From: Streptomyces pristinaespiralis
GTDB lineage: Bacteria; Actinomycetota; Actinomycetes; Streptomycetales; Streptomycetaceae
Direction: 5' to 3'
DNA: 64,000 nucleotides
NCBI RefSeq assembly: GCF_001278075.1
Contig: NZ_CP011340.1
Coordinates: 3,162,001 to 3,226,000 of the forward strand
Part shown: in pieces, positions 43,322-51,244 of the stretch
Position numbering within the stretch: the stretch's first letter is position 1
Layout: each line of letters opens with the position of its first letter
Translations under genes and position numbers: made by a program
Notes under the pieces: generated by a model
Told to the model about the DNA's origin: nothing
The model's database searches: none
What the model saw: only the letters and a program-made list of their open reading frames with translations

Positions 43322-44680
43322 TCAGGGGGTGTGTGCCGAGGCCCGGGACAGGGCCGGTACGGCGTGGGCGAGCAGCCCGAGCGCGGCGATGCCGCAGGCG
43401 AGAGCCGGTACGGCCGCCACGCCCCAGGCGGCGACGATCGCTTCCACCGGACGGGCGACGGCTTCGAGACCGGGCAGGCGTCCCACCAGCAGCAGGGCCG
43501 GGGCGGCCGCCTCTGCGGCGCAGGCGGCCGCCAGGGCGGTGGCCGCGGGTCCCGCGAAGCCGTGGACGATGAGCAGACGCGCGAGGAACAGCAGAGTGCC
43601 GAGCGCGGCGGTCGGGGCGAGCGCGCCGCCGGGGAGCACCAGCCCGGTCGCCGTGAGCAGCACCAGGAGGGTGCCCGTGTAGAGGACCAGCGCCCCGAGG
43701 AGCAACGGCCGGGCCCCGGAGGCGAACTCGTCGAGGCCCCTGCTCCGTTCGAGCCTGCGCCGGGCGAGTACGGAGAACAGGTGGGCGCACCAGGCCGCCG
43801 GGACGACGGCCAGTGCGAGGCCGACGAGCGGTGAGGTTTCCATGGACCAGGCGTCGTCAGGGCCGCCGGCGATCACCTCGTGCAGGAACCCCTGGCCGTA
43901 GGCGGCTTGGGCGAGCAGGAACAGCGTCCACATCCTTACGGAGGCCACGCCGCGGCCTTTCGCACGCAGGGGCCCGCGGCGCAGGCAGAGCGCCACCGTG
44001 ACGGCCACCGCGGCGGCGCCGGCCACACCCACCACGAGCCGCGGCACACCAACGGTGACGGCCGTGCCCGCCACCGTGAGGGCGCACACGGCGCCCGGCA
44101 GCAGCGACAGGAGGAGCCCCGGGGCGGGGAAGGCCCGGCCGGCGCGCGGATCGGCGGCGCGCGCCGGCCGGACGGGGGCGGCGGTGTGCTCCTTGCCTCG
44201 GGGCACACGCGCGTACATCTCCTCGGCGAGGGCGAACACGTCACGGTGGCGGAAGCGTGCCGCGGTGCGGTTCGTGACTCCGTGCGCCTCGAGGCCCGCC
44301 GCGATCTCCAGCGGGTCGACGGCCTGCTCGCACAGTTCGCGGTGGCGGTGCATGAGCGCCTTGACCGGGTCGGCCGGCCCCCGGCGCCCCTGCCGCGCAC
44401 CGCCGGGGCCGCCGTCCGCGACGGCCGCGGAGGGCTGCGACGGCCGCCCGGGACCCCCGGTCGCGTCATCGTCCGTCGGTGAGCCCGCTCGCGGCGCGGC
44501 GGCGGCCTCCGGTGACGGCTCCGCCGCCGTGTCGGTCCGGCGGCCCGCGACCGTGTCGGCGGCGTCCACCGCGGCCGGCTCCTCGTCCAGCCGCGCGAGG
44601 GACTCGAGGACCGGCGCCGGACCGGTACCGCCGAACGGGTCCGCGGGCGCAGTGATCCCGGTGACTCTGGGGGCCGTCAT
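43322..44680 (-). CDS. Polytopic membrane protein of the glycosyltransferase operon
   Basis: 452 residues. An N-terminal low-complexity Ala/Pro/Asp region (1-95) is followed by a conserved-looking helical motif (ALMHRHRELCEQAVDPLEIAAGLEAHGVTNRTAARFRHRDVFALAEEMYARVP), then seven to eight membrane helices (190-450). The position beside a PelF-like transferase suggests a transport or assembly role, but it has fewer helices than a typical Wzx/PelG flippase and I do not recognise a family. ATG 44680 has AAGGAG at 8 nt and overlaps the stop of the glycosyltransferase by 4 bp (ATGA). Confidence 0.85.
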   Translation of the reverse strand: MTAPRVTGITAPADPFGGTGPAPVLESLARLDEEPAAVDAADTVAGRRTDTAAEPSPEAAAAPRAGSPTDDDATGGPGRPSQPSAAVADGGPGGARQGRRGPADPVKALMHRHRELCEQAVDPLEIAAGLEAHGVTNRTAARFRHRDVFALAEEMYARVPRGKEHTAAPVRPARAADPRAGRAFPAPGLLLSLLPGAVCALTVAGTAVTVGVPRLVVGVAGAAAVAVTVALCLRRGPLRAKGRGVASVRMWTLFLLAQAAYGQGFLHEVIAGGPDDAWSMETSPLVGLALAVVPAAWCAHLFSVLARRRLERSRGLDEFASGARPLLLGALVLYTGTLLVLLTATGLVLPGGALAPTAALGTLLFLARLLIVHGFAGPAATALAAACAAEAAAPALLLVGRLPGLEAVARPVEAIVAAWGVAAVPALACGIAALGLLAHAVPALSRASAHTP

Positions 44681-46347
44681 GGGTGTGTCTCCTTCGCCGT
44701 CTCCGGTGGGGCTCCGGCCGCGACGAGACGCGGCTCCTCGGCCCAGCTCGGGGTGCGGGGGCGGGCCGCCGCGCCGGTCCAGCGGGCCGGTACGTGACAC
44801 TCGGCCGGGTGCGCGAAGGGCAGCGGTTCGCCGTCGGCGTCGACGAGGTCCCGCGGGACCGGCGAGTGCGACATCAGCTCCAGGTAGATACCGCGAAATG
44901 CCGTCAGGTTCTGTTCCACGGTGAAGAGTTCGAGTGCGCGGGCGCGCGCCGCGGCGCCCAGGCGCTCCCGCCGCGCCCCGTCGCGCAGCAGGGAGACGCA
45001 GGCGTCGGCGAGCGCCCGCGGATTGCGCGGGGGCACGACGAGCCTGGTGCCGCCGATGACCTCCACGACCGCGCCGACGTCCGTGGACACGGTCGCGCGA
45101 CCGCAGAACATCGCCTCCACGAGGCTGATCGGGAAGCCTTCGACGACGCTGGACAGGACGACCACTCCCCCTGCCGCGTAGGCGTCGACGAGCTCCGGCG
45201 CCTCTGGGCCGCCGATCTCCTCGAAGGAGACCGGGTTGTCGCCCACGGCATGGGCCCCCTCGGCCTCGTCGGGGAAGAGCTGCGCGGCGAGCGCCTTGCA
45301 GTGGGCGAGGTAGGTGGCCGCTTCCGGGCTCTGCGCCGGCGCTCCGAACAGACGGAGCCTGGCGAGCGGTTCCGCCTTGCGGATCTCGGCGAAGGCGTGG
45401 AGCAGGGCGATGAGGTCCTTGGACGGCTCGATCCGTCCGACCCACACCAGGGTGTGCGGATCGCCCGTGTCGGCACTCTCGCCGACGGCCGCGAAACGAT
45501 CCGCCTCCATGCCGGGATAGACGGTGCGCAGCTTCTCGCGGTCCGCGCCGCACCTCTCCTGCCAGCGCCGTGCGTGGGTGTTGCCGGGTGTGATGACGGA
45601 CGCCTGCCGGTAGACCTCCGCGGCCAGCCGGCCGTGGAAGGCGGCGAGGAGGGCCCGGACCGGTGCGCTCAGCCCGGCGTCGGTGGCGGCGAGGTAGTGG
45701 GCGCGCAGTTGGACCCCGTACTCGGTGACCAGCAACGGGACTCCGCAGAAGCGTTTGGCCAACAGGCCGGGAAGGGCCGCCGGTCCACCGGCCGCCGCGT
45801 GGCAGAGGTCGACCGCGCCGAGGCCGTCCTCGTCGTACCAGTCGAGGAGCAGGGGGCGCAGGGCCCGCTCGAGCCGGTCGGCGAAGGCCAGGTGGTCCAC
45901 CACCGTCGCACCGTGGACCGTGCGACGCGTCCCGGGGGCCCGGCAGGCCGACTCGAGGGCGCGCACGGCGGTCTCCGAGCGGAGAGCGGCGTAGAGCCCG
46001 CCGTACTCACGGGCGAGTTCGGCCAGTCCGTACAGGCCGTCGGCGAAGCCGTCGCCGTCGGCGCACACCGCGGCGGCGAGGTCCTTGAAGTGGCCGGCGA
46101 ATCTTCGGCGTTCGCGCCGCCCGTAGGTCCGGCCGTCGTCCGCCGGCGCCCACAGGGCCGCCGTGCGCACCCTGCGTACCTGCGGGGGGAGCCGGAGGAA
46201 GCCCTGCTTCTCCTGCTCGGCACTCCGGCTCAGGGCGTACAGGTCGAATTCGTGCTGCTCGAGCCCGCGCACCAGCCGGTCGCACCAGAGCCTGGAATCA
46301 CCATTCGCATACGGATAACCACCCTCCGTAAGCAGTCCGATCCGCAC
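44677..46347 (-). CDS. PelF-like GT4 glycosyltransferase (DUF3492 plus GT-B domain)
   Basis: 556 residues. The N-terminus IGLLTEGGYPYANGDSRLWCDRLVRGL is typical of DUF3492/PelF proteins. The C-terminal half has HTLVWVGRIEPSKDLIALLHAF and the GT4 signature EGFPISLVEAM (Glu-x7-Glu), which binds the sugar nucleotide. PelF polymerises the Pel exopolysaccharide from UDP-GalNAc/GlcNAc in Pseudomonas; the donor here is unknown. No membrane segment, so cytoplasmic. GTG 46347 is preceded by GGGGGTG. First gene of an operon of four: transferase, membrane protein, epimerase, spherulin-4. Confidence 0.92.
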   Translation of the reverse strand: MRIGLLTEGGYPYANGDSRLWCDRLVRGLEQHEFDLYALSRSAEQEKQGFLRLPPQVRRVRTAALWAPADDGRTYGRRERRRFAGHFKDLAAAVCADGDGFADGLYGLAELAREYGGLYAALRSETAVRALESACRAPGTRRTVHGATVVDHLAFADRLERALRPLLLDWYDEDGLGAVDLCHAAAGGPAALPGLLAKRFCGVPLLVTEYGVQLRAHYLAATDAGLSAPVRALLAAFHGRLAAEVYRQASVITPGNTHARRWQERCGADREKLRTVYPGMEADRFAAVGESADTGDPHTLVWVGRIEPSKDLIALLHAFAEIRKAEPLARLRLFGAPAQSPEAATYLAHCKALAAQLFPDEAEGAHAVGDNPVSFEEIGGPEAPELVDAYAAGGVVVLSSVVEGFPISLVEAMFCGRATVSTDVGAVVEVIGGTRLVVPPRNPRALADACVSLLRDGARRERLGAAARARALELFTVEQNLTAFRGIYLELMSHSPVPRDLVDADGEPLPFAHPAECHVPARWTGAAARPRTPSWAEEPRLVAAGAPPETAKETHP

Positions 46348-46427
46348 AGGTGCACCCCCGATCTCCCGTTGTGGGCGGCCGCCGTCGATTTCCGGCGACT
46401 CACAGCGGAACGACGTTAAGCGGACAT

Positions 46428-46465
46428 GCCGGTGGCGCGACGGACGGTTGTCCGTCGCGCCACCG
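46428..46465 (-). terminator. Terminator downstream of the DUF3152 gene
   Basis: A perfect 17-bp stem (46428-46444 with 46449-46465) with a 4-nt loop lies 107 nt past the DUF3152 stop and before the glycosyltransferase operon, separating the two same-strand units. Confidence 0.8.
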
Positions 46466-46571
46466 GAAGGGGTGAATGCACGTAACTTTCACAGCCGGGC
46501 GGCGTTCTGTCGCGCTACGGTGCGACTCGCCTACAGAGGGTCAGGCTACGGCCAGTACGCGGAGGAGCGGA

Positions 46572-47927
46572 TCAATCGCCCGGATGCACCCAGGGGTTGG
46601 CCCGGCACTTGATGCCGCCGACCTCCAGCGTCTTGGTCTGCTGCTGCATCACGGGCGCGAGCGCGCCCCGCGTGGCGCAGTTCACGTGGTTGTACCCGAG
46701 GCGGTGCCCGACCTCGTGGTTGATCAGCATCTGGCGATACGCCAGCATCGCGTCGTCGCCGTAGGTCTCCGCGCCCTGCGCCCACCGGAACGCGTTGATC
46801 ATCACGCGCTCGGTCGAGGCGGAGTCGCAGGAGACGTTGTCCACGGTCGTGTCGAGCCCGGACTTCGCGCACCAGACGGCGGTCGTCCCGGGGCTGGCCA
46901 GCGTGATGACGAACTCGGCCTCGCCCGACGAGATCCGCTCGAAGGTCATGGCCCCGCCGTGCGCCCAGCTGCGGTCGTCGTTCAGCGTCTCCTGGACGGC
47001 CCTGGCGAAGAGGCCGGCGTCCAGGCCGAGACCCTTCTCGACGTCGATGCGGTAGCTGACCTTGCGGCCCTTGCCGGGCGCCTTGTCGAAACCGGGAACG
47101 GCCACGAACTCACCGGAGGCCTTGAGCTCCGGGTCGATCGGGAACTGCCGCGTCATCAGCTGCTGGTAGGTCGGGGGCGCGGCCGGCGGTTTCGCCGCCT
47201 GGGGCGGCGTGGGCCTGCCCTCCGAGCGGTCGGGGCGCTGCTGCGCCCCACGCTCCTCGCCGGACGCCTGGGAGCCGATCTCGCCCGACCGGTCCGTCGC
47301 GACCTGCCCGGCCACCACCACGGCGAGCACGGTGGTCACCGCGGCGGCCGCGATCCCCGTGAACGTACGGCCCTTACCGCCCTTCGCGGGCGGTTCCCCG
47401 GCCGGCGCGGCGTCGGGGTCAGGAAGCCCGTCGGCCTCGGTGTCCGCCGCGATCCCGGGCGGCCGCCCGTGTCCCGTGTCCCAGTCGGTGACGGAGTCGT
47501 ACGGGTCGTAGGGATGGTCCGGCGAGTACCGGTCAGGACGCTGCGGGCGCGGCTCCGGGGCCCTGTCGAAGGCCTCGACGTACTCCCGCCGCGGGCCCGG
47601 TATACGCGGCCCGCCGGTCATGGTGCGCGGCGGGGGCGGCTGGACGCGCGGAACGCCCTGCGCCGGCGTCGCGCCCTGCCACTCCCCCCACCCGCCGCCG
47701 GGCTCACGGTGCTCCGGGTGCCCGCCACGGGCGTGCGGCGTCCCGTGATCGGTACCGCCGTGACCGGGAATGTTCCGGCTGGGACCGGCGTCCGGCCCCG
47801 CGGCGAGTCTGCGCCGCCCGTTGCCGGGTGCGGCGGTCACGGCCTCCCGTTCACCGGAGGCCGGCCCACCGTCCGTGCCGGCGCGGGCTCCCTTCGGGAG
47901 GGGGCCCTTGCGGCTGTGTCGTCCCAC
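46572..47927 (-). CDS. DUF3152 membrane-anchored metzincin-like protease
   Basis: 451 residues. It begins MGRHSRKG, an N-terminal motif common in Streptomyces envelope proteins. A Pro/Gly-rich cytoplasmic region (to about 185), one membrane helix (FTGIAAAAVTTVLAVVVAGQVA) and an extracytoplasmic DUF3152 domain follow. That domain contains HEVGHRLGYNH, an HExxHxxGxxH zinc site of the metzincin type, plus three further Cys (VWCAKS, VSCDSA, KCRAN) that could form disulfides. Relative of Rv3207c. It lies 8 nt downstream of the alpha/beta hydrolase gene and is co-transcribed with it. GTG 47927 start. Confidence 0.92.
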   Translation of the reverse strand: MGRHSRKGPLPKGARAGTDGGPASGEREAVTAAPGNGRRRLAAGPDAGPSRNIPGHGGTDHGTPHARGGHPEHREPGGGWGEWQGATPAQGVPRVQPPPPRTMTGGPRIPGPRREYVEAFDRAPEPRPQRPDRYSPDHPYDPYDSVTDWDTGHGRPPGIAADTEADGLPDPDAAPAGEPPAKGGKGRTFTGIAAAAVTTVLAVVVAGQVATDRSGEIGSQASGEERGAQQRPDRSEGRPTPPQAAKPPAAPPTYQQLMTRQFPIDPELKASGEFVAVPGFDKAPGKGRKVSYRIDVEKGLGLDAGLFARAVQETLNDDRSWAHGGAMTFERISSGEAEFVITLASPGTTAVWCAKSGLDTTVDNVSCDSASTERVMINAFRWAQGAETYGDDAMLAYRQMLINHEVGHRLGYNHVNCATRGALAPVMQQQTKTLEVGGIKCRANPWVHPGD

Positions 47928-47935
47928 GCCCCGGA

Positions 47936-48901
47936 TCAGCTCCTACCGCAGTCGTCGAGCAGCTCCCGGAAGGCCTGGGCGACCGCTTCCGGGTACTCCA
48001 TCATCGCAACGTGCCCGGCCTCCGGGAGCGTCAGCATCCGGGAGTCCCGGAACGCCGCTGCCGCCTTGCGCGCCATACGGTACGAGATGAGCAGGTCCTT
48101 GCGCCCGTAGACGAGGAGCGTCGGGGCGAGCACCCGCTCCGCCTGACGCCACAGACCTTGCTGCCCGCCGAGCGTGTAGGCGTCCACGATGCCCCTCGCC
48201 GACCTGGTCATCGCGTCCCAGAAGTAGGGGAGGCTCATCCGCCGTTCCATCTCCTCGACGGCGTGACGGAGCGCTTCGTCCGTCACCCGTGAGGGGTCTC
48301 CGTAACAGAGCGCCAACACCCCGCGCGTGCGGCGTTCGGCGCTCCAGTCCTTCGTCATCCGCGCGAAGAGCCCGGTGACTCCCGGCAGCGCGAGCAACGC
48401 GGTCGGCACGGCGGAACGCTGCACGCGGAGCTCGGGAAGGGCGGGCGAGACGAGGGTCAGGGTGCGCACCAGGTCGGGCCTGACGGCCGCGACGCGGGTG
48501 CAGACGGCGCCCCCGAGGGAGTTGCCCAGCAGATGCACGGGGCCCCGGGCGCTCGCGTCGAGGAAACGGATCACCGCCCTGGCGTGGCCAGTCACCGAGT
48601 AGTTGCCGTCGTCCGGCGGCGGGGAGTCCCCGAAGCCGGGCAGGTCGAGCGCCTCACCGTCGACGCGGTCCTCGAGCTGCGCCATCAGTGCCGACCAGTT
48701 CTGCGACGAGCCGCCCAGTCCGTGCACGTACAACGCGGGCGGCAGCCCGGCGCGCACGGGGGGCCGGGAGCGGACCGTCAGCGTGAGCCCCGGCAGGGAC
48801 ACGGAACGGAGCTTCTCGCCGTCGGCGACGCGCACCGTCGCGACCTTCGGGGCCATCGCGGCACTGAGGGCGCGGGCTCCCGGCAGCTCGGTCGAAGACA
48901 T
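47936..48901 (-). CDS. Alpha/beta hydrolase
   Basis: 321 residues. YVHGLGGSSQNWSAL (oxyanion region), LPGFGDSPPP, nucleophile elbow LLGNSLGGAVC, acid VYGRKDLLIS and catalytic His EAGHVAMMEYP. No signal peptide. The family includes esterases and C-C hydrolases; the substrate is not predictable. ATG 48901 starts the transcript that continues into the DUF3152 gene. It is divergent from the small acidic-protein gene. Confidence 0.9.
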   Translation of the reverse strand: MSSTELPGARALSAAMAPKVATVRVADGEKLRSVSLPGLTLTVRSRPPVRAGLPPALYVHGLGGSSQNWSALMAQLEDRVDGEALDLPGFGDSPPPDDGNYSVTGHARAVIRFLDASARGPVHLLGNSLGGAVCTRVAAVRPDLVRTLTLVSPALPELRVQRSAVPTALLALPGVTGLFARMTKDWSAERRTRGVLALCYGDPSRVTDEALRHAVEEMERRMSLPYFWDAMTRSARGIVDAYTLGGQQGLWRQAERVLAPTLLVYGRKDLLISYRMARKAAAAFRDSRMLTLPEAGHVAMMEYPEAVAQAFRELLDDCGRS

Positions 48902-49069
48902 GCGGCAATGTTACGAGACGATCACGCGGTGCTTGATGTGTTCGGCGTCACACATCACCCGCGTTCTGAAGGGCACCCGGACCTCGTCACCGAATCACCA
49001 CGTAGCGCCATGAATCAGTACCTCATAGGCTCGTATCAAAAGCACGCTCTCCATCGAAAGCGGTGCCGC

Positions 49070-49294
49070 ATGTCAGTCGATCCGACCGATCCCGAGACAT
49101 TCCAGGAAGACGAGAACGAGAACAGCGGGACGCGTGACGAAGAGGTCCCCGAGGCCGATGCCGCCGAGCAGCACACCGACGTGCGCGCCGAGCGCGACGA
49201 CCCGATGAACCACGTCGACCCGGCCGCCGCCAACGAGGCGGACGCCGTCGAACAGACTCGTGTGGTCAAGCTCGACGAGGACGACTACCGGTGA
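49070..49294 (+). CDS. Small highly acidic protein
   Basis: 74 residues, roughly a third Asp/Glu (PETFQEDENENSGTRDEEVPEAD), no Cys, no hydrophobic core, hence likely intrinsically disordered. ATG 49070 has only a weak GAAAG upstream. The frame is preferred over the overlapping ones because of its clean stop and its third-position G/C pattern. It precedes the TetR gene by 242 bp. Function unknown. Confidence 0.6.
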   Translation: MSVDPTDPETFQEDENENSGTRDEEVPEADAAEQHTDVRAERDDPMNHVDPAAANEADAVEQTRVVKLDEDDYR

Positions 49295-49489
49295 CCTGCG
49301 GCCCGTTGCCCCGGTATGTCCGGGCAAGGTCCGGGAACCGGCAGCTTCCGAGACTGTCCGGTCCGTGAAATCCTGCGTCCGCACGACGCACAGCCGGGTT
49401 ACCCAAAAGTACGATGGCGGGCGCGGCGCACAGCGCGCGCGGAGCCCCGCGCCGGCCGAGGCAATTCTTGTTCGAAGAAGTGTCTTCCC

Positions 49490-49517
49490 GAACTGTGCTT
49501 GTCAGAACTGTGCTTGT
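49490..49517 (+). repeat. Tandem 15-bp-spaced repeat upstream of the TetR gene
   Basis: GAACTGTGCTTGT occurs at 49490-49502 and again at 49505-49517, a perfect 13-mer with 15-bp period. TTGTCA (49499-49504) and TACATT (49521-49526), 16 bp apart, make a candidate promoter overlapping the repeats. Just upstream TTCTTGTTCGAAGAA (from 49465) is an inverted repeat. Either could be the operator of the adjacent TetR-family gene. Confidence 0.5.
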
Positions 49518-49536
49518 TCTTACATTGGGAGGCGGC

Positions 49537-50181
49537 GTGACAGCCATCGAGCAGACAGAGGCGGCGCGCCCGCGGGGCACACGCCTGCCACGCCGAGCCC
49601 GCAGAAACCAGCTCCTGGGCGCCGCCCAGGAAGTTTTCGTGGCTCAGGGGTACCACTCGGCGGCGATGGACGACATCGCCGAGCGTGCCGGAGTCAGCAA
49701 GCCCGTGCTCTACCAGCACTTCCCGGGCAAGCTCGAGCTCTACCTCGCGCTGCTGGACCAGCACTGCGAGTCGCTGCTCCAGGCCGTCCGCGGCGCGCTC
49801 GCCTCGACGACGGACAACAAGCTCCGCGTCGCCGCCACCATGGACGCCTACTTCGCCTACGTCGAGGACGAGGGCGGCGCCTTCCGGCTGGTCTTCGAGT
49901 CGGACCTGACCAACGAGCCGGCCGTCCGCGAGCGGGTGGACCGGGTGTCGTTGCAGTGCGCGGAGGCCATCTCCGACGTCATCGCGGAGGACACGGGCCT
50001 GTCCAAGGACGAGTCGATGCTGCTGGCGGTGGGCCTGGGCGGCGTCTCCCAGGTCGTCGCCCGGTACTGGCTCTCCAGCGGCTCGGCCATCCCGCGGGAC
50101 ACCGCGGTGCAGCTGCTCACGTCGCTGGCCTGGCGCGGTATCGCGGGCTTCCCGCTGCACGGCACCGACCAGCAGCACTGA
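49537..50181 (+). CDS. TetR-family transcriptional regulator
   Basis: 214 residues. An N-terminal TetR helix-turn-helix (NQLLGAAQEVFVAQGYHSAAMDDIAERAGVSKPVLYQHFPGK, residues about 25-70) is followed by a helical ligand domain. GTG 49537 has GGGAGG at 5 nt, so the longer open frame upstream is rejected. Counterpart of Rv3208, next to the DUF3107 gene as in mycobacteria. The ligand and targets are unknown; the direct repeats upstream hint at autoregulation. Confidence 0.93.
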   Translation: MTAIEQTEAARPRGTRLPRRARRNQLLGAAQEVFVAQGYHSAAMDDIAERAGVSKPVLYQHFPGKLELYLALLDQHCESLLQAVRGALASTTDNKLRVAATMDAYFAYVEDEGGAFRLVFESDLTNEPAVRERVDRVSLQCAEAISDVIAEDTGLSKDESMLLAVGLGGVSQVVARYWLSSGSAIPRDTAVQLLTSLAWRGIAGFPLHGTDQQH

Positions 50182-50183
50182 GA

Positions 50184-50207
50184 CCGGGCCCCCGGCCGGG
50201 GGCCCGG
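50184..50207 (+). terminator. Terminator after the TetR gene
   Basis: A G+C palindrome, ten-bp arms (50184-50193 and 50198-50207) around GGCC, starts 2 nt after the TetR stop codon. Confidence 0.75.
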
Positions 50208-50330
50208 CGTCCACCTGTTCGCTCCTGGCGTTCGCGGGCGGCGCCTGACGGCTGCCGCCTTGGGGCTAATGTGTGCTGCGTACGGCGCGGCTGACCGCGC
50301 AACGCACTGACCGTTCGGAGGGACATAGCC

Positions 50331-50558
50331 GTGGAGGTCAAGATCGGCGTGCAGCACGCACCCCGGGAGCTCGTTCTGGAGAGCGGGGAGTCCGCCGAGG
50401 AGGTCGAGCGCGTCGTGGCGGAGGCCCTGGCCGGCAAGTCGCAGCTGCTCAGCCTCACGGACGAGAAGGGCCGCAGGGTCCTGGTGCCGGTCGACAGGCT
50501 CGCCTATGTCGACATCGGTGAGTCGACCACGCGGCGCGTGGGGTTCGGCGCGCTGTAG
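50331..50558 (+). CDS. DUF3107 small protein (TB9.4 family)
   Basis: 75 residues of the DUF3107 family, counterpart of mycobacterial TB9.4 (Rv3208A): EVKIGVQHAPRELVLESG, EEVERVVAEAL and the C-terminal VLVPVDRLAYVDIGESTTRRVGFG. Predicted beta-alpha-beta fold, cytoplasmic. GTG 50331 has GGAGGG about 9 nt upstream. Own promoter likely in the 123-bp gap after the TetR terminator. Function unknown despite wide conservation in actinobacteria. Confidence 0.93.
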   Translation: MEVKIGVQHAPRELVLESGESAEEVERVVAEALAGKSQLLSLTDEKGRRVLVPVDRLAYVDIGESTTRRVGFGAL

Positions 50559-50614
50559 GCGCGACGGCGGCGCACGCCCCGGGCGGTGTCCGGGCGAGCG
50601 CGGTGAAGCATTTC

Positions 50615-50653
50615 GGAGGAGGGCCCGGCGGGACGACCGCCGGGCCCTCCTCC
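50615..50653 (+). terminator. Terminator after the DUF3107 gene
   Basis: A 17-bp perfect stem (50615-50631 with 50637-50653) with loop GACGA lies 57 nt past the DUF3107 stop. Confidence 0.85.
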
Positions 50654-50763
50654 GCTGTTCAGCGCTGCTCCGACCGCCTGTAGGAGGGTTGCGTTCCGTG
50701 TACGCCGGGTAGTACGGGCTACGACCGACCCGCCCCCGCCCGGCGTCCGTGAGGAGATCGGCA

Positions 50764-51033
50764 GTGCTCTTGGAATCGCTCGGTTCAGTCCTGCTCGGGC
50801 TCGCACTCTCCTGGGCGGCGGTCCACCACCTCGGCGACCGGCTCCCCTCCCGCAGGGCGGTCTTCGCCACCGGCGCGCTGGGTGCCCTCTTCGGCGCGTA
50901 CGTGACGCACGTGGCCCTCGGGCCCGGGTACACCCTCGCGACCCTGCTGGGGGCCGTGGCGATCGGGGCGGTGCTGCTCTCGCTGCTGATCCGCCCGTCG
51001 ACCCGCAGACTGCGCCGCGCGTTCCCTTTCTGA
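50764..51033 (+). CDS. Small membrane protein with three hydrophobic helices
   Basis: 89 residues with helices at about 5-22 (LGSVLLGLALSWAAVHHLG), 33-50 (VFATGALGALFGAYVTHV) and 55-76 (YTLATLLGAVAIGAVLLSLLI) and a basic C-terminus. GTG 50764 follows GAGGAG at 8 nt. No family recognised. It converges with the ferritin-like gene; the 211-bp gap between them holds no clear terminator. Confidence 0.78.
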   Translation: MLLESLGSVLLGLALSWAAVHHLGDRLPSRRAVFATGALGALFGAYVTHVALGPGYTLATLLGAVAIGAVLLSLLIRPSTRRLRRAFPF

Positions 51034-51244
51034 GCCCGCACGACGTCCGGCCGCCCCGAGGACGGCCGGAGGACGAGCCCGGCGACGAACAGCCCGGCGG
51101 ACCGGGCCCCGGACCGGACAGCGGGGGCGATTCCGGGACGCGAGGCCCCGGGAAGCGCCCCTTAGGCCCTTTCCGAAGCCTTTCTCCCGCGCCGGTGAAA
51201 AACGGGAAATCCGCTCGTGAAAGCTGCCCGGACGAAAGCCGTAC

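Noticed and set aside
43322..45553. 743-residue reading of the membrane protein including upstream sequence
   Set aside because: The upstream part is an Arg-rich shadow of the glycosyltransferase. ATG 44680 has AAGGAG and the typical 4-bp overlap.
49414..49536. N-terminal extension of the TetR protein
   Set aside because: The extra residues cover the promoter-like direct repeats; GTG 49537 has an ideal GGGAGG.
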